NCBI GenBank assembly: GCA_001725355.1
Contig: MEGD01000017.1
Span: forward strand, 4,666 to 68,665
Reading direction: 5' to 3'
DNA length: 64,000 nt
DNA from: Novosphingobium sp. SCN 66-18
Lineage (GTDB): Bacteria > Pseudomonadota > Alphaproteobacteria > Sphingomonadales > Sphingomonadaceae
Part shown: piece by piece, positions 8,183 to 15,714 of the stretch
Layout of the letters: the number at the start of each line of letters is the position of its first letter
Numbering within the stretch: the stretch's first letter is position 1
Position numbers and translations under genes: made by a program
The notes under the pieces: generated by a model
The model's database searches: none
The model's input: only the letters and a program-made list of their open reading frames with translations
What the model was told of the DNA's origin: nothing

Positions 8183-9733
8183 ATGCAATACCATCCGACT
8201 TTCCATGCCCGGACCAATCCCGATCGGCCGGCGGTGATCATGGGCGGGAGCGGACGGACCATCACCTATCGCGAGCTGGACGAAGCCAGCAACCGGGCGG
8301 CGCAACTGTTCCGGTCGCGCGGGCTGAAGATCGGCGATACGATCGCGATCTGCCTGGAGAACCATCCCGATTTCTTCTCCGTCGCCTGGGGCGCCCAGCG
8401 GGCCGGGTTGGTCTATGTCGCGGTCTCCAGCCGCCTCACCGCGCCGGAGATCGCCTATATCGCCAAGGACAGCGGGGCGAAGCTGCTGATCGGTTCGGAC
8501 TATCTCGCCCCGGTTCTCGATGAAGTCGCCGCGCTTGATCCGGGCCTGCCGCAATTGCGGTTCGGCGGAGAAGGCGACCTCAGCGCCGAAGCGGCGTTCG
8601 CGGCCATGCCCGCCACGCCCATCGCCGACGAGCGCGCGGGCTGTGACATGCTCTATTCCTCCGGCACCACGGGCAAGCCCAAGGGCGTGCGCGTGCCACT
8701 GCCGGAAGACCCGGCAATCGGCGCGCCGAATTCGCTGCTGGCGCTGGCCTCGCAGGCGTTCGGCATCGGGCCGGACGCCGTCTATCTTTCCCCTGCCCCG
8801 CTCTATCATGCCGCGCCGTTGCGCTGGTCGATGACGGTGCATCGCCTTGGCGGCACAGTCGTCGTCATGGAGAAATTCGATCCGGAAAAGGCGCTGGAAC
8901 TGATCCAGACGCTCAAGGTGACCGACAGCCAGTGGGTGCCGACCCATTTCGTCCGAATGCTCAAGCTGCCGGAGGAGGTCCGCGCCCGCTACGACGTGTC
9001 CTCGCTCAAGAACGCGATCCACGCCGCCGCGCCGTGCCCCGTGCCGGTGAAGAAGGCGATGATCGAATGGTGGGGGCCAGTGCTGCGCGAATACTACGCG
9101 GGCACCGAAGGCAACGGCTTCACGTTCATTTCCAGCGAGGAATGGCTGCAACGGCCAGGCTCGGTCGGGCGCGCGCTGCTCGGCACGATCCGCGTCTGCG
9201 ACGAGAATGGCGACGAGGTGCCGCGCGGCACCGAAGGACAGGTTTTCTTCGAAGGCGGCAGCGTGTTCAGCTATCACAACGATCCTGACAAGACGCGCGA
9301 TGCCACCAACAAGCATGGCTGGACCAGCCTGGGCGATGTGGGCGTGCAGGATGAGGAAGGCTATCTGTTCCTCACCGACCGCAAGAGCTTCATGATCATC
9401 TCCGGCGGCGTGAACATCTATCCGCAGGAGATCGAGAACCTGCTGGTGCATCACCCCAAGGTTGCCGATGCCGCCGTGATCGGCGCGCCCGATCCCGACA
9501 TGGGCGAACGCGTGATCGCCGTGGTCCAGCCCGCGAACATGGCCGATGCGGGGCCGGAGCTTGCCGCCGAGCTGACCGAATGGCTCGCCCCGCAGCTTTC
9601 GCGGGTGAAGATGCCGCGCACGATCGATTTCCGCGAGGAACTTCCGCGCGAGCCCACGGGCAAGCTGTTCAAGCGGCTGCTGCGCGACGAATACCGCGCC
9701 GCCGCCGAAACCGCGAAATCGCCGGCCGCCTGA
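8183..9733 (+). CDS. AMP-dependent acyl-CoA synthetase (fatty-acid/terpenoid/steroid acid--CoA ligase type)
   Basis: Activates a carboxylic acid with ATP and coenzyme A through an acyl-adenylate. Domain order is the large adenylating region with the P-loop MLYSSGTTGKPKG near residue 155, EYYAGTEGNGF near 307, the TSLGDVGVQDEEGYLFLTDR hinge region around 375, and a C-terminal lid with the conserved lysine in EPTGKLFKR. Length is 516 residues, normal for the class. AAGGA precedes ATG 8183. Followed after 65 bp by a P450 on the same strand, it suggests oxidation and CoA activation of a lipid such as a terpenoid or sterol side chain; that role is inferred from pairing only. Confidence 0.88.
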   Translation: MQYHPTFHARTNPDRPAVIMGGSGRTITYRELDEASNRAAQLFRSRGLKIGDTIAICLENHPDFFSVAWGAQRAGLVYVAVSSRLTAPEIAYIAKDSGAKLLIGSDYLAPVLDEVAALDPGLPQLRFGGEGDLSAEAAFAAMPATPIADERAGCDMLYSSGTTGKPKGVRVPLPEDPAIGAPNSLLALASQAFGIGPDAVYLSPAPLYHAAPLRWSMTVHRLGGTVVVMEKFDPEKALELIQTLKVTDSQWVPTHFVRMLKLPEEVRARYDVSSLKNAIHAAAPCPVPVKKAMIEWWGPVLREYYAGTEGNGFTFISSEEWLQRPGSVGRALLGTIRVCDENGDEVPRGTEGQVFFEGGSVFSYHNDPDKTRDATNKHGWTSLGDVGVQDEEGYLFLTDRKSFMIISGGVNIYPQEIENLLVHHPKVADAAVIGAPDPDMGERVIAVVQPANMADAGPELAAELTEWLAPQLSRVKMPRTIDFREELPREPTGKLFKRLLRDEYRAAAETAKSPAA

Positions 9734-9757
9734 ACACTGGCGCCTGAACACCGGCGC
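9730..9757 (+). repeat. Tandem 14-bp duplication between ligase and P450
   Basis: CTGAACACTGGCGC (9730-9743) is immediately followed by CTGAACACCGGCGC (9744-9757), differing at one base. The first copy contains the ligase stop codon. A recent small duplication is the simplest explanation. Confidence 0.7.
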
Positions 9758-9798
9758 CTGATCGCCCGCAGACCGACACGAAGCGAGGAACACGTCTC

Positions 9799-11097
9799 AT
9801 GGCTTCCACCGCAACGCCCGTAGCCCCCGCCGACTATGCGCGCGCCGTGATCGATCCGCACGCCTATGCCGCGTGGGACCCGCTGCTCGACAAGTTCGAC
9901 TGGCTGCGCACGAACATGCCGGTGGCGCGCATCGAGGCACCGGACGATTCGCACGATCCGTTCTGGCTGCTGACCCGCTTCGACGATGCGATGAAAGTGA
10001 GCAAGGCCAACGCGACCTTCCTCAACCATCCGCGTGCCAGCGTGTTCGCGCTCCGGTCCAGCGAAGCCCTGGTCAAGGAGATCACCGGCGGCAGCCCGCA
10101 CCTTGTCGAATCGCTGGTGCAGATCGATGCCCCCAAGCACCCCAAGCTGCGCCGGCTGACGCAGGACTGGTTCATGCCCAAGAACCTGGTCAAGCTGGAG
10201 GGCGAGATCCGCAAGATCGCCAACGCGGCGGTCGACCGCCTGCTGGCGCACGGCAACGAGGGGGACTTCACCAAGCTGGTCTCGTCGCCCTATCCGCTGC
10301 ACGTCGTCATGCAGATCCTGGGCGTGCCCGAGGAGGACGAGGGGCGGATGCTGGTGCTGACCCAGCAGATGTTCGGCGGGCAGGACGAGGACCTCAGCCA
10401 GTCCGGCCTCAAGAACCTGACGCCTGAACAGATCGCGCAGATCGTGGCCGGCGCGGTTAAGGATTTCGAGGCCTATTTCGCGGGGTTGGCCCGCCATCGC
10501 CGGGCGAATCCCACCGACGATCTCGCCACCGTGATCGCCAACGCGGTGATCGATGGCGAACCGATGAGCGACCGGGACACCGCCGGTTACTATATCATCA
10601 CCGCCAGCGCGGGGCACGATACGACATCGGCCTCCACGGCGGGCGCGATGCTGGCGCTGGCGCGCGATCCGGAACAGTTCGCGCGGGTGAAGGCCGATCG
10701 CGGCCTGCTGGCGGGCATCGTCGAGGAGGCGATCCGCTGGACCTCGCCGGTCCAGCACTTCATGCGCACGGCGGCGGAAGACACCGAAGTCGGCGGGCAG
10801 GCCATCGCCAAGGGCGACTGGCTGATGGTCAACTACGTCGCGGCGAACCACGATCCCGAACGGTTCGAGGACCCGCGCCGGTTCGACGCCTCGCGCCAGG
10901 CCAACCGCCACATCGCCTTTGGCGCGGGCGCGCACCAGTGCCTGGGCCTGCACCTTGCGCGGCTGGAAATGCGCATCCTGTTCGAAGCGCTGCTGGACCG
11001 ACTCGACAGCATCGAACTGGCCGGCGAGCCGCGCCGGGCCAGTTCCACCTTCGTGGGCGGGCTGAAGGCGCTGCCGCTGCGCTGGAAGGCCGCGTGA
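9799..11097 (+). CDS. Cytochrome P450
   Basis: Haem monooxygenase needing a ferredoxin and reductase that are not encoded here. The 432-residue soluble bacterial P450 has the I-helix AGHDTTS (about residues 272-278), the K-helix EEAIRW (about 312) and the haem loop FGAGAHQCLGLHLAR with Cys381 as proximal ligand. It lacks a membrane anchor, as expected for a bacterial class I enzyme. GAGGAAC upstream of ATG 9799 supports the start. The preceding acyl-CoA ligase suggests a role in breakdown of a hydrophobic acid; the sequence cannot fix the substrate. A hairpin follows the stop. Confidence 0.93.
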   Translation: MASTATPVAPADYARAVIDPHAYAAWDPLLDKFDWLRTNMPVARIEAPDDSHDPFWLLTRFDDAMKVSKANATFLNHPRASVFALRSSEALVKEITGGSPHLVESLVQIDAPKHPKLRRLTQDWFMPKNLVKLEGEIRKIANAAVDRLLAHGNEGDFTKLVSSPYPLHVVMQILGVPEEDEGRMLVLTQQMFGGQDEDLSQSGLKNLTPEQIAQIVAGAVKDFEAYFAGLARHRRANPTDDLATVIANAVIDGEPMSDRDTAGYYIITASAGHDTTSASTAGAMLALARDPEQFARVKADRGLLAGIVEEAIRWTSPVQHFMRTAAEDTEVGGQAIAKGDWLMVNYVAANHDPERFEDPRRFDASRQANRHIAFGAGAHQCLGLHLARLEMRILFEALLDRLDSIELAGEPRRASSTFVGGLKALPLRWKAA

Positions 11098-11136
11098 ACC
11101 CGCCAAAGCCGCCACAACGGCACCGGTTAGCAGGCT

Positions 11137-11165
11137 GACGCCCGGCGTCGCGCGGGCGTCCTCTT
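11137..11165 (+). terminator. Intrinsic terminator-like hairpin after the P450 gene
   Basis: GACGCCCG (11137-11144) and CGGGCGTC (11153-11160) form an eight-base GC stem with an eight-base loop, followed by CTCTT. It separates the catabolic block from murA, whose start is 33 bp further on. Confidence 0.5.
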
Positions 11166-11197
11166 GCGTGCCATGGCAAACCGGCTAAACGACCGCG

Positions 11198-12481
11198 ATG
11201 GACAAGATCATCATTCGTGGCGGCAAGCGCCTTTCGGGTACGGTTCCGGTCTCCGGCGCGAAGAACGCGGCGCTGACGCTGCTGCCTTGCGCGCTGCTGA
11301 CGGATGAGCCGGTCACCCTGCGCAACCTGCCGCGCCTGGCCGATATCGACGGCTTCCAGCACCTGATGAACCAGTTCGGGACGTCGACGTCGATCGCGGG
11401 CGCGCGGCCCGAGGATTTCGGCCGGGTGATGACGCTGCAGGCCACGCGGCTGACGTCCACCGTCGCGCCCTATGACCTCGTGCGCAAGATGCGTGCGTCG
11501 ATCCTCGTGCTCGGCCCGCTGCTTGCCCGCGCCGGCGAAGCGACCGTTTCGCTGCCCGGCGGCTGCGCCATCGGCAACCGCCCGATCGACCTGCACCTGA
11601 AGGCACTGGAAGCGTTCGGCGCGCAGATCGAACTCGCCGCCGGCTATGTCCGCGCCATCGCGCCCGACGGCGGCCTGCCCGGCGGGCGCTACAGCTTCCC
11701 CGTGGTCTCCGTTGGCGCTACCGAGAACGCGGTCATGGCGGCCGTGCTCGCCAAGGGCAAAAGCACGCTGCACAACGCCGCGCGCGAGCCGGAAATCGTC
11801 GACCTGTGCAATCTGCTCGTCGCCATGGGCGCGCAGATCGAGGGCATCGGCACGTCCGACCTCACCATCCATGGCGTCGATCGCCTGCACGGCGCGACCT
11901 ACATGGTCATGCCGGATCGGATCGAGGCGGGCAGCTATGCCTGCGCCGCGGCGATCACCGGCGGCGAAGTGACGCTGGCCGGCGCAAGGATCGAGGACAT
12001 GGAGGCGACCGTGCAGGCGCTGCGCGACGCGGGCGTGCGCGTGGAACCGGTCAAGGGCGGCATCCACGTCGCCGCCGACGGCCCGCTGCGCCCCGTCACC
12101 ATTTCCACCGCCCCCTACCCCGGCTTCGCCACCGACATGCAGGCGCAGCTCATGGCCATGCTGTGCCTGGCCCAGGGCTCCAGCGTGCTGACCGAAACCA
12201 TCTTCGAAAACCGCTACATGCACGTGCCCGAACTGAACCGCATGGGCGCGCGGATCGAGACCAAGGGCCGCACCGCGATCGTCCACGGCGTCGACAAGCT
12301 GACCGGCGCCGAAGTGATGGCGACCGACCTGCGCGCGTCGATGAGCCTCGTCATCGCCGGTCTCGCAGCCGAAGGCGAGACGCAGGTGCACCGGCTGTAC
12401 CACCTCGATCGCGGCTACGAGCGGCTGGAAGAGAAGTTCGCGCTGCTGGGCGCCGACGTGGAGCGTGTCGGCGGGGATTGA
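11198..12481 (+). CDS. murA: UDP-N-acetylglucosamine 1-carboxyvinyltransferase MurA
   Basis: Catalyses the first committed peptidoglycan step, moving enolpyruvate from PEP to UDP-GlcNAc in the cytoplasm. The 427 residues match family length. KNAALTLLP (Lys22-Asn23) is the substrate-binding start, and [17 protein letters not shown] carries catalytic Cys123, the fosfomycin target; since it is Cys rather than Asp, sensitivity is expected. TDMQAQ and the C-terminal [17 protein letters not shown] complete the two-domain fold. The start is ATG 11198 without a strong Shine-Dalgarno sequence. It is flanked by a terminator-like hairpin upstream and converges on the DUF1905 gene 10 bp downstream. Confidence 0.97.
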   Translation: MDKIIIRGGKRLSGTVPVSGAKNAALTLLPCALLTDEPVTLRNLPRLADIDGFQHLMNQFGTSTSIAGARPEDFGRVMTLQATRLTSTVAPYDLVRKMRASILVLGPLLARAGEATVSLPGGCAIGNRPIDLHLKALEAFGAQIELAAGYVRAIAPDGGLPGGRYSFPVVSVGATENAVMAAVLAKGKSTLHNAAREPEIVDLCNLLVAMGAQIEGIGTSDLTIHGVDRLHGATYMVMPDRIEAGSYACAAAITGGEVTLAGARIEDMEATVQALRDAGVRVEPVKGGIHVAADGPLRPVTISTAPYPGFATDMQAQLMAMLCLAQGSSVLTETIFENRYMHVPELNRMGARIETKGRTAIVHGVDKLTGAEVMATDLRASMSLVIAGLAAEGETQVHRLYHLDRGYERLEEKFALLGADVERVGGD

Positions 12482-12491
12482 ACGTGGCGCG

Positions 12492-12800
12492 TCAGCCGAT
12501 CTCGATATGCGCGGACACGCACGCGCCCGGGCCAATGCTCTCCGCCCGCTGCACAGCGACCTTGACCGGCAACAGATAACCGCCGTTTCGCGGAAAAAGC
12601 GACGTGGCGAAGCGCGTTCTCCCGATCACCGCTGCCACCGGCACCACGCCCCAGCCGTAACTGGCCTGGCGCGCCGCATGGGCGATCTCGCCAGAATGGC
12701 GATCGGGGATCGGCGCGAAAACGAAAGGGGCGGGGCCGCGCCATTCGATCAGGACCGCTTCGAAATCGAGACGCACCAGCGGATCGCGGCTATCCGTCAT
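12492..12800 (-). CDS. DUF1905 domain protein
   Basis: Small 102-residue protein of the DUF1905 family, a beta-barrel-like fold with no assigned activity. DFEAVLIEWRGPAPFVFAPIP followed by WGVVPVAAVIGRTRFATSLFP is the family signature. ATG 12800 is chosen because homology starts at once and it overlaps the end of the upstream ribbon-helix-helix gene by 11 bp, implying translational coupling; a longer in-frame start at 12890 would run through that gene. The two form a mini-operon reading toward murA. Confidence 0.72.
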   Translation of the reverse strand: MTDSRDPLVRLDFEAVLIEWRGPAPFVFAPIPDRHSGEIAHAARQASYGWGVVPVAAVIGRTRFATSLFPRNGGYLLPVKVAVQRAESIGPGACVSAHIEIG

Positions 12801-13041
12801 GCGCAAGGCCAATCCCCACTTGTGCCACCAGCCATACCCGGATCGCGCTGGCAAGGCCGGGCGGCGTGGGGCTGGCGATGCGTTGGGCATCGATGCGCGC
12901 CACCAGCGCGTTGATCGGCAGCGCTTCCGCCTCGGCGGCGGCGCGGAGCATTTCCCAGAACAGCGGCTCCAGGCTGATCGAGGTCTTGTGCCCGGCGATC
13001 TCCACCGAGCGCTTGACGGGAGGGTGATAAAGCGAGGCCAC
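12790..13041 (-). CDS. Ribbon-helix-helix domain protein
   Basis: Putative DNA-binding protein of 83 residues. KRSVEIAGHKTSISLEPLFW followed by a helix (EMLRAAAEAEALPINALVARI) fits the RHH family seen in small alphaproteobacterial proteins, in which the strand pairs in a dimer to contact DNA. GTG 13041 is the most likely start; the same frame stays open much further upstream, but only as the opposite-strand shadow of phaB. It lies 50 bp after the phaB stop and overlaps the DUF1905 gene. Target and function are unknown. Confidence 0.6.
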   Translation of the reverse strand: MASLYHPPVKRSVEIAGHKTSISLEPLFWEMLRAAAEAEALPINALVARIDAQRIASPTPPGLASAIRVWLVAQVGIGLAHDG

Positions 13042-13091
13042 GCCCCGCTTTATCAGCGCCACAGGCGGCCGCAAAGCCGCCCGTGCGGCGA

Positions 13092-13814
13092 TCAGTACAT
13101 ATGCTGGCCGCCGTTGATCGACAGCGTCGATCCGGTGACGAAACCGGCTTCTTCCGAACAGAGGAACGCCACGCCGCGCGCGATTTCGGAAGCATGGCCC
13201 AGGCGGCCGACCGGAATCTTGGCGACGATCTTCTCCAGCACGGCGGGCGGCACGGCCGCGACCATGTCGGTGTCGATATAGCCCGGCGCGATCGCGTTCA
13301 CGGTCACGCCGTATTTCGCGCCTTCCTGCGCCAGCGCCTTGGTGAAGCCGTGGATGCCGGACTTGGCCGCGGCATAGTTGACCTGGCCATACTGCCCAGC
13401 CTGCCCGTTGATCGAGCCGATGTTGACGATGCGCCCCCAGCCCCGTTCGCGCATGCCCGGGAAGGTCGCCTTGGCCATGTTGAAACAACCGCCCAGGTTG
13501 ATGCGCATGACCTCGTTCCAGTCGTCGAACGTCATCTTGTGCAGCACGCCGTCGCGCGTCACACCGGCGTTGTTCACCACGACATCGACAGAGCCGAAAT
13601 CCGCCGCCACTTGCGCGCACCCGTCAAGGCAGGCCTGATGATCGCCGACATCCCAGCGATAGGCCTTGATGCCCGTGGCGTCGGTGAAGGCCTTGGCCTT
13701 CTCGGCATTGCCGGCATAGTTGGCGGCGACCGTAAAACCGAGATCCCGGAGTGCAAGACTGATCGCCTCGCCAATACCCCGAGTACCGCCGGTAACAATT
13801 GCAACACGCGCCAT
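13092..13814 (-). CDS. phaB: Acetoacetyl-CoA reductase PhaB
   Basis: Reduces acetoacetyl-CoA with NADPH to (R)-3-hydroxybutyryl-CoA, the monomer for polyhydroxybutyrate. The 240 residues are the standard PhaB length. AIVTGGTRGIGEAI is the Rossmann loop, NNAGVTRD follows, and catalytic Tyr/Lys occur in NYAAAKSG; the closing SINGGQHMY is a PhaB hallmark that helps separate it from FabG. CTGGAG precedes ATG 13814. The upstream AT-rich region contains a CTGC-N3-GCAG element matching the PhaR operator type, so induction with PHA accumulation is likely. No phaA or phaC is adjacent; a PHA depolymerase gene lies at 46.8 kb. Confidence 0.93.
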   Translation of the reverse strand: MARVAIVTGGTRGIGEAISLALRDLGFTVAANYAGNAEKAKAFTDATGIKAYRWDVGDHQACLDGCAQVAADFGSVDVVVNNAGVTRDGVLHKMTFDDWNEVMRINLGGCFNMAKATFPGMRERGWGRIVNIGSINGQAGQYGQVNYAAAKSGIHGFTKALAQEGAKYGVTVNAIAPGYIDTDMVAAVPPAVLEKIVAKIPVGRLGHASEIARGVAFLCSEEAGFVTGSTLSINGGQHMY

Positions 13815-13921
13815 GTCAAAACTCCAGTAATCGCCCCTCTCGCTGTCAAGCGTAAGGATATGGGCGCGGAGCTACAAGCGCTTTACGGATCAAAATCCAA
13901 TTATTGCAGCGCGATATATTG

Positions 13922-13932
13922 CTGCATCGCAG
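13922..13932. promoter_or_regulatory. PhaR-type operator (CTGC-N3-GCAG) upstream of phaB
   Basis: CTGCATCGCAG lies 108 bp before the phaB start in an AT-rich stretch. PhaR of alphaproteobacteria is known to bind CTGC-N3/4-GCAG elements and to repress PHA genes until granules form. A nearby GCAGC (13906-13910) repeats the half-site. Confidence 0.55.
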
Positions 13933-13955
13933 TATAATGCCGCCATTAATACTGC
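13929..13955. repeat. Inverted repeat overlapping the phaB operator
   Basis: GCAGTATAATG (13929-13939) and CATTAATACTGC (13944-13955) are inverted copies with one extra base. It overlaps the PhaR-like site and contains a TATACT on the minus strand that could serve as the phaB -10 box. Confidence 0.45.
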
Positions 13956-14013
13956 ACACGCGAAGAAGCACGCAAATAATGCGGTGCTCCGGAAAACTTG
14001 CGATAAAGGGAAA

Positions 14014-14796
14014 TCAGAAGTGGAACTGCGTTCCGACGTAAACGGCCTGGCTGTCCTGCTTGCCGTCCGTCAGCGGACGCAGGCGATCACGCTCCGACGA
14101 ATAGCGGATGCCGGCCATGACGTTGAGATTGCCGGTCAGGCGATAGCTGCCGCCCAGATCGACCTGATAGTCACCCTGGTTCTCAAGCGTGCGCGGCGCG
14201 CGCCCGGCGCGTTCCTTCTGGTCCAGTTCCAGGCGCGGCGAAAGGCGGCCCGGCGCCGTCGGCGCAGGACCGGACAGCTTGAACGCCTGGAAATCGGGCA
14301 TTTCCAGCCGCGCGACTTCGCGGGGCTGCGATCCATCGATCGCGAAGCTCTGGTATCCGCGCGCGAGACCCAGGTTATAGGCCGTTGGCGCGATCCGCAC
14401 GGTGGCCGCACCCGGCGTGGTCGCGGCGGCGGCAAAGGCCTGGCGGACGGACACGACACGCGACGTATCGTCGTTCACGCGAACCGCCACGGTCACCGCG
14501 CGGTCGGGCCGCGTTTCGGTGCCGGCGGGCGTGAACCGGAACAGCTTGCCATTCGACAACGCGCGCACGGTGATCTGGGCCGCTAGGCGCGGATCAATCG
14601 ATGCTGGCGTGAAGGAACCGATCCCGCCACGCGCGGCGAGGCTGACCGGCGAGGCATCGAAATGGTTCGCGAAAGCGCTGCTGACAGTGGGAGCGATCAG
14701 AAGACCGGCGGACGCCGCCGCGCCGATCAGCAGGGGCGCACGCAAAACACGGCGCAAGCCGCGCTTTTTGCCTTTGCCGTCAACCCTGCCAGTCAT
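14014..14796 (-). CDS. Exported outer-membrane-like protein of unknown function
   Basis: I do not recognise a named family. Taking ATG 14796 gives 260 residues: a basic start, a hydrophobic stretch (APLLIGAAASAGLLIAPTVSSA, residues about 20-41) acting as signal peptide or anchor, a beta-rich middle and a proline-rich stretch. The end (YRLTGNLNVMAGIRYSSERD, then AVYVGTQFHF) alternates like beta-barrel strands and closes on Phe, the signal used by outer-membrane barrel proteins. It may be a small barrel attached to a periplasmic domain. It diverges from the DUF3576 lipoprotein gene; phaB lies downstream on the same strand after a 199-bp regulatory gap. Confidence 0.55.
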   Translation of the reverse strand: MTGRVDGKGKKRGLRRVLRAPLLIGAAASAGLLIAPTVSSAFANHFDASPVSLAARGGIGSFTPASIDPRLAAQITVRALSNGKLFRFTPAGTETRPDRAVTVAVRVNDDTSRVVSVRQAFAAAATTPGAATVRIAPTAYNLGLARGYQSFAIDGSQPREVARLEMPDFQAFKLSGPAPTAPGRLSPRLELDQKERAGRAPRTLENQGDYQVDLGGSYRLTGNLNVMAGIRYSSERDRLRPLTDGKQDSQAVYVGTQFHF

Positions 14797-15149
14797 CTCG
14801 AAACGGTCCCTCAGCCCTGTTGTAGAGCCTCCCTTGACGCGGAATATGTGATTCTCGTGACAAAGGCGATCTCTTTGTTTGTCCTTATAACCATTACGGC
14901 CCGAAGGCGAGTCTCCATGTGGGTCCGGCACCGCTTGTTGGCAAGCTGTTGCACGATGTCCACAACCCCCGCCACATTCAGGACCGGTTCACGCCGCGCG
15001 CCTGCTATGTGGACTCTTATTTCATCGCGCTTGCGGCCCGCGGCGCCGGGGTGATAGAGGCCCCGGACCGGCGTGCCGCAAGCGCGCTTCATATCAGGAC
15101 CGGAAGGATGCGCCAGCCGCTTCCCTCCCGCCAGCAAGGACGAAGTGTA
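14797..15149. other. Divergent intergenic region of about 350 bp
   Basis: This stretch separates the exported-protein gene (minus) from the DUF3576 gene (plus). Its left half is AT-richer (14845-14895) with TTTGTTTGTCCTTATAACC, a plausible promoter zone. I found no RNA gene, strong hairpin or conserved reading frame; an in-frame ATG at 15108 may be an alternative start for DUF3576. Confidence 0.5.
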
Positions 15150-15632
15150 GTGACCGTCAGCGCCTCTGGATTCCGCCGTGCCAAACGCCTCGCGTCCGGT
15201 CGCGTCCTTGTCACATGCGCCGTGCTCGGCACGCTGGCGCTCGGGCTGTCCGCCTGCGGTCACAAGAAGCAGCGCCCCCAGCTGGACCTTGCCGCCAGCA
15301 AGGTCACGACGATCGGCGTCAACGCCTATCTCTGGCGCGCCAGCCTTGAAACGCTGTCGTTCATGCCGCTGCTGCAGACCGACAGCAACGGTGGCGTGAT
15401 CGTCACCGACTGGTACGCCAACCCCAAGAACCCCGGCGAGCGCGTCAAGGTTACCGTGTCGATTCTCGATCAGGACTTGCGCGCCGACGCCCTGCGCGTC
15501 GCCGCCAGCCGCCAGGTTTCGCAGAACGGCCAGTGGGTCGATGCCCCGGTGCAGGCCGCCACCGTGCAGAAGCTGGAAGACGTGATCCTGACCAGGGCGC
15601 GCGACCTGCGCCGCCAGACGATCAAGGGCTGA
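15150..15632 (+). CDS. DUF3576 lipoprotein
   Basis: Alphaproteobacterial envelope protein of the DUF3576 family, function unassigned. The N-terminus is basic, then hydrophobic ([19 protein letters not shown]), and the LSAC lipobox predicts a lipid-anchored Cys. The mature part includes [18 protein letters not shown] and [20 protein letters not shown], the family core. GTG 15150 is preferred for its AAGGA ten bases upstream; ATG 15108 in the same frame would add 14 residues. It precedes leuS, lptE and holA, a neighbourhood common in sphingomonads, hinting at an envelope-biogenesis role. Confidence 0.82.
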   Translation: MTVSASGFRRAKRLASGRVLVTCAVLGTLALGLSACGHKKQRPQLDLAASKVTTIGVNAYLWRASLETLSFMPLLQTDSNGGVIVTDWYANPKNPGERVKVTVSILDQDLRADALRVAASRQVSQNGQWVDAPVQAATVQKLEDVILTRARDLRRQTIKG

Positions 15633-15644
15633 ACCAACGAACCG

Positions 15645-15667
15645 GCCGGCGGGTTCGCCCCGCCGGC
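15645..15667 (+). terminator. GC-rich hairpin between DUF3576 and leuS
   Basis: GCCGGCGGG (15645-15653) pairs with CCCGCCGGC (15659-15667) around a five-base loop. The nine-base stem is strong but no T run follows, so it may act as a pause or partial terminator before leuS. Confidence 0.4.
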
Positions 15668-15714
15668 AAGACAGCGCCTTGCACGGGCGCGCGCCGCTCC
15701 CTAGAGGAGCGGGC

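Noticed and set aside
8063-12535. Several 500-codon minus-strand frames over the ligase, P450 and murA genes
   Set aside because: All are opposite to genes with complete catalytic motifs and show no domains.
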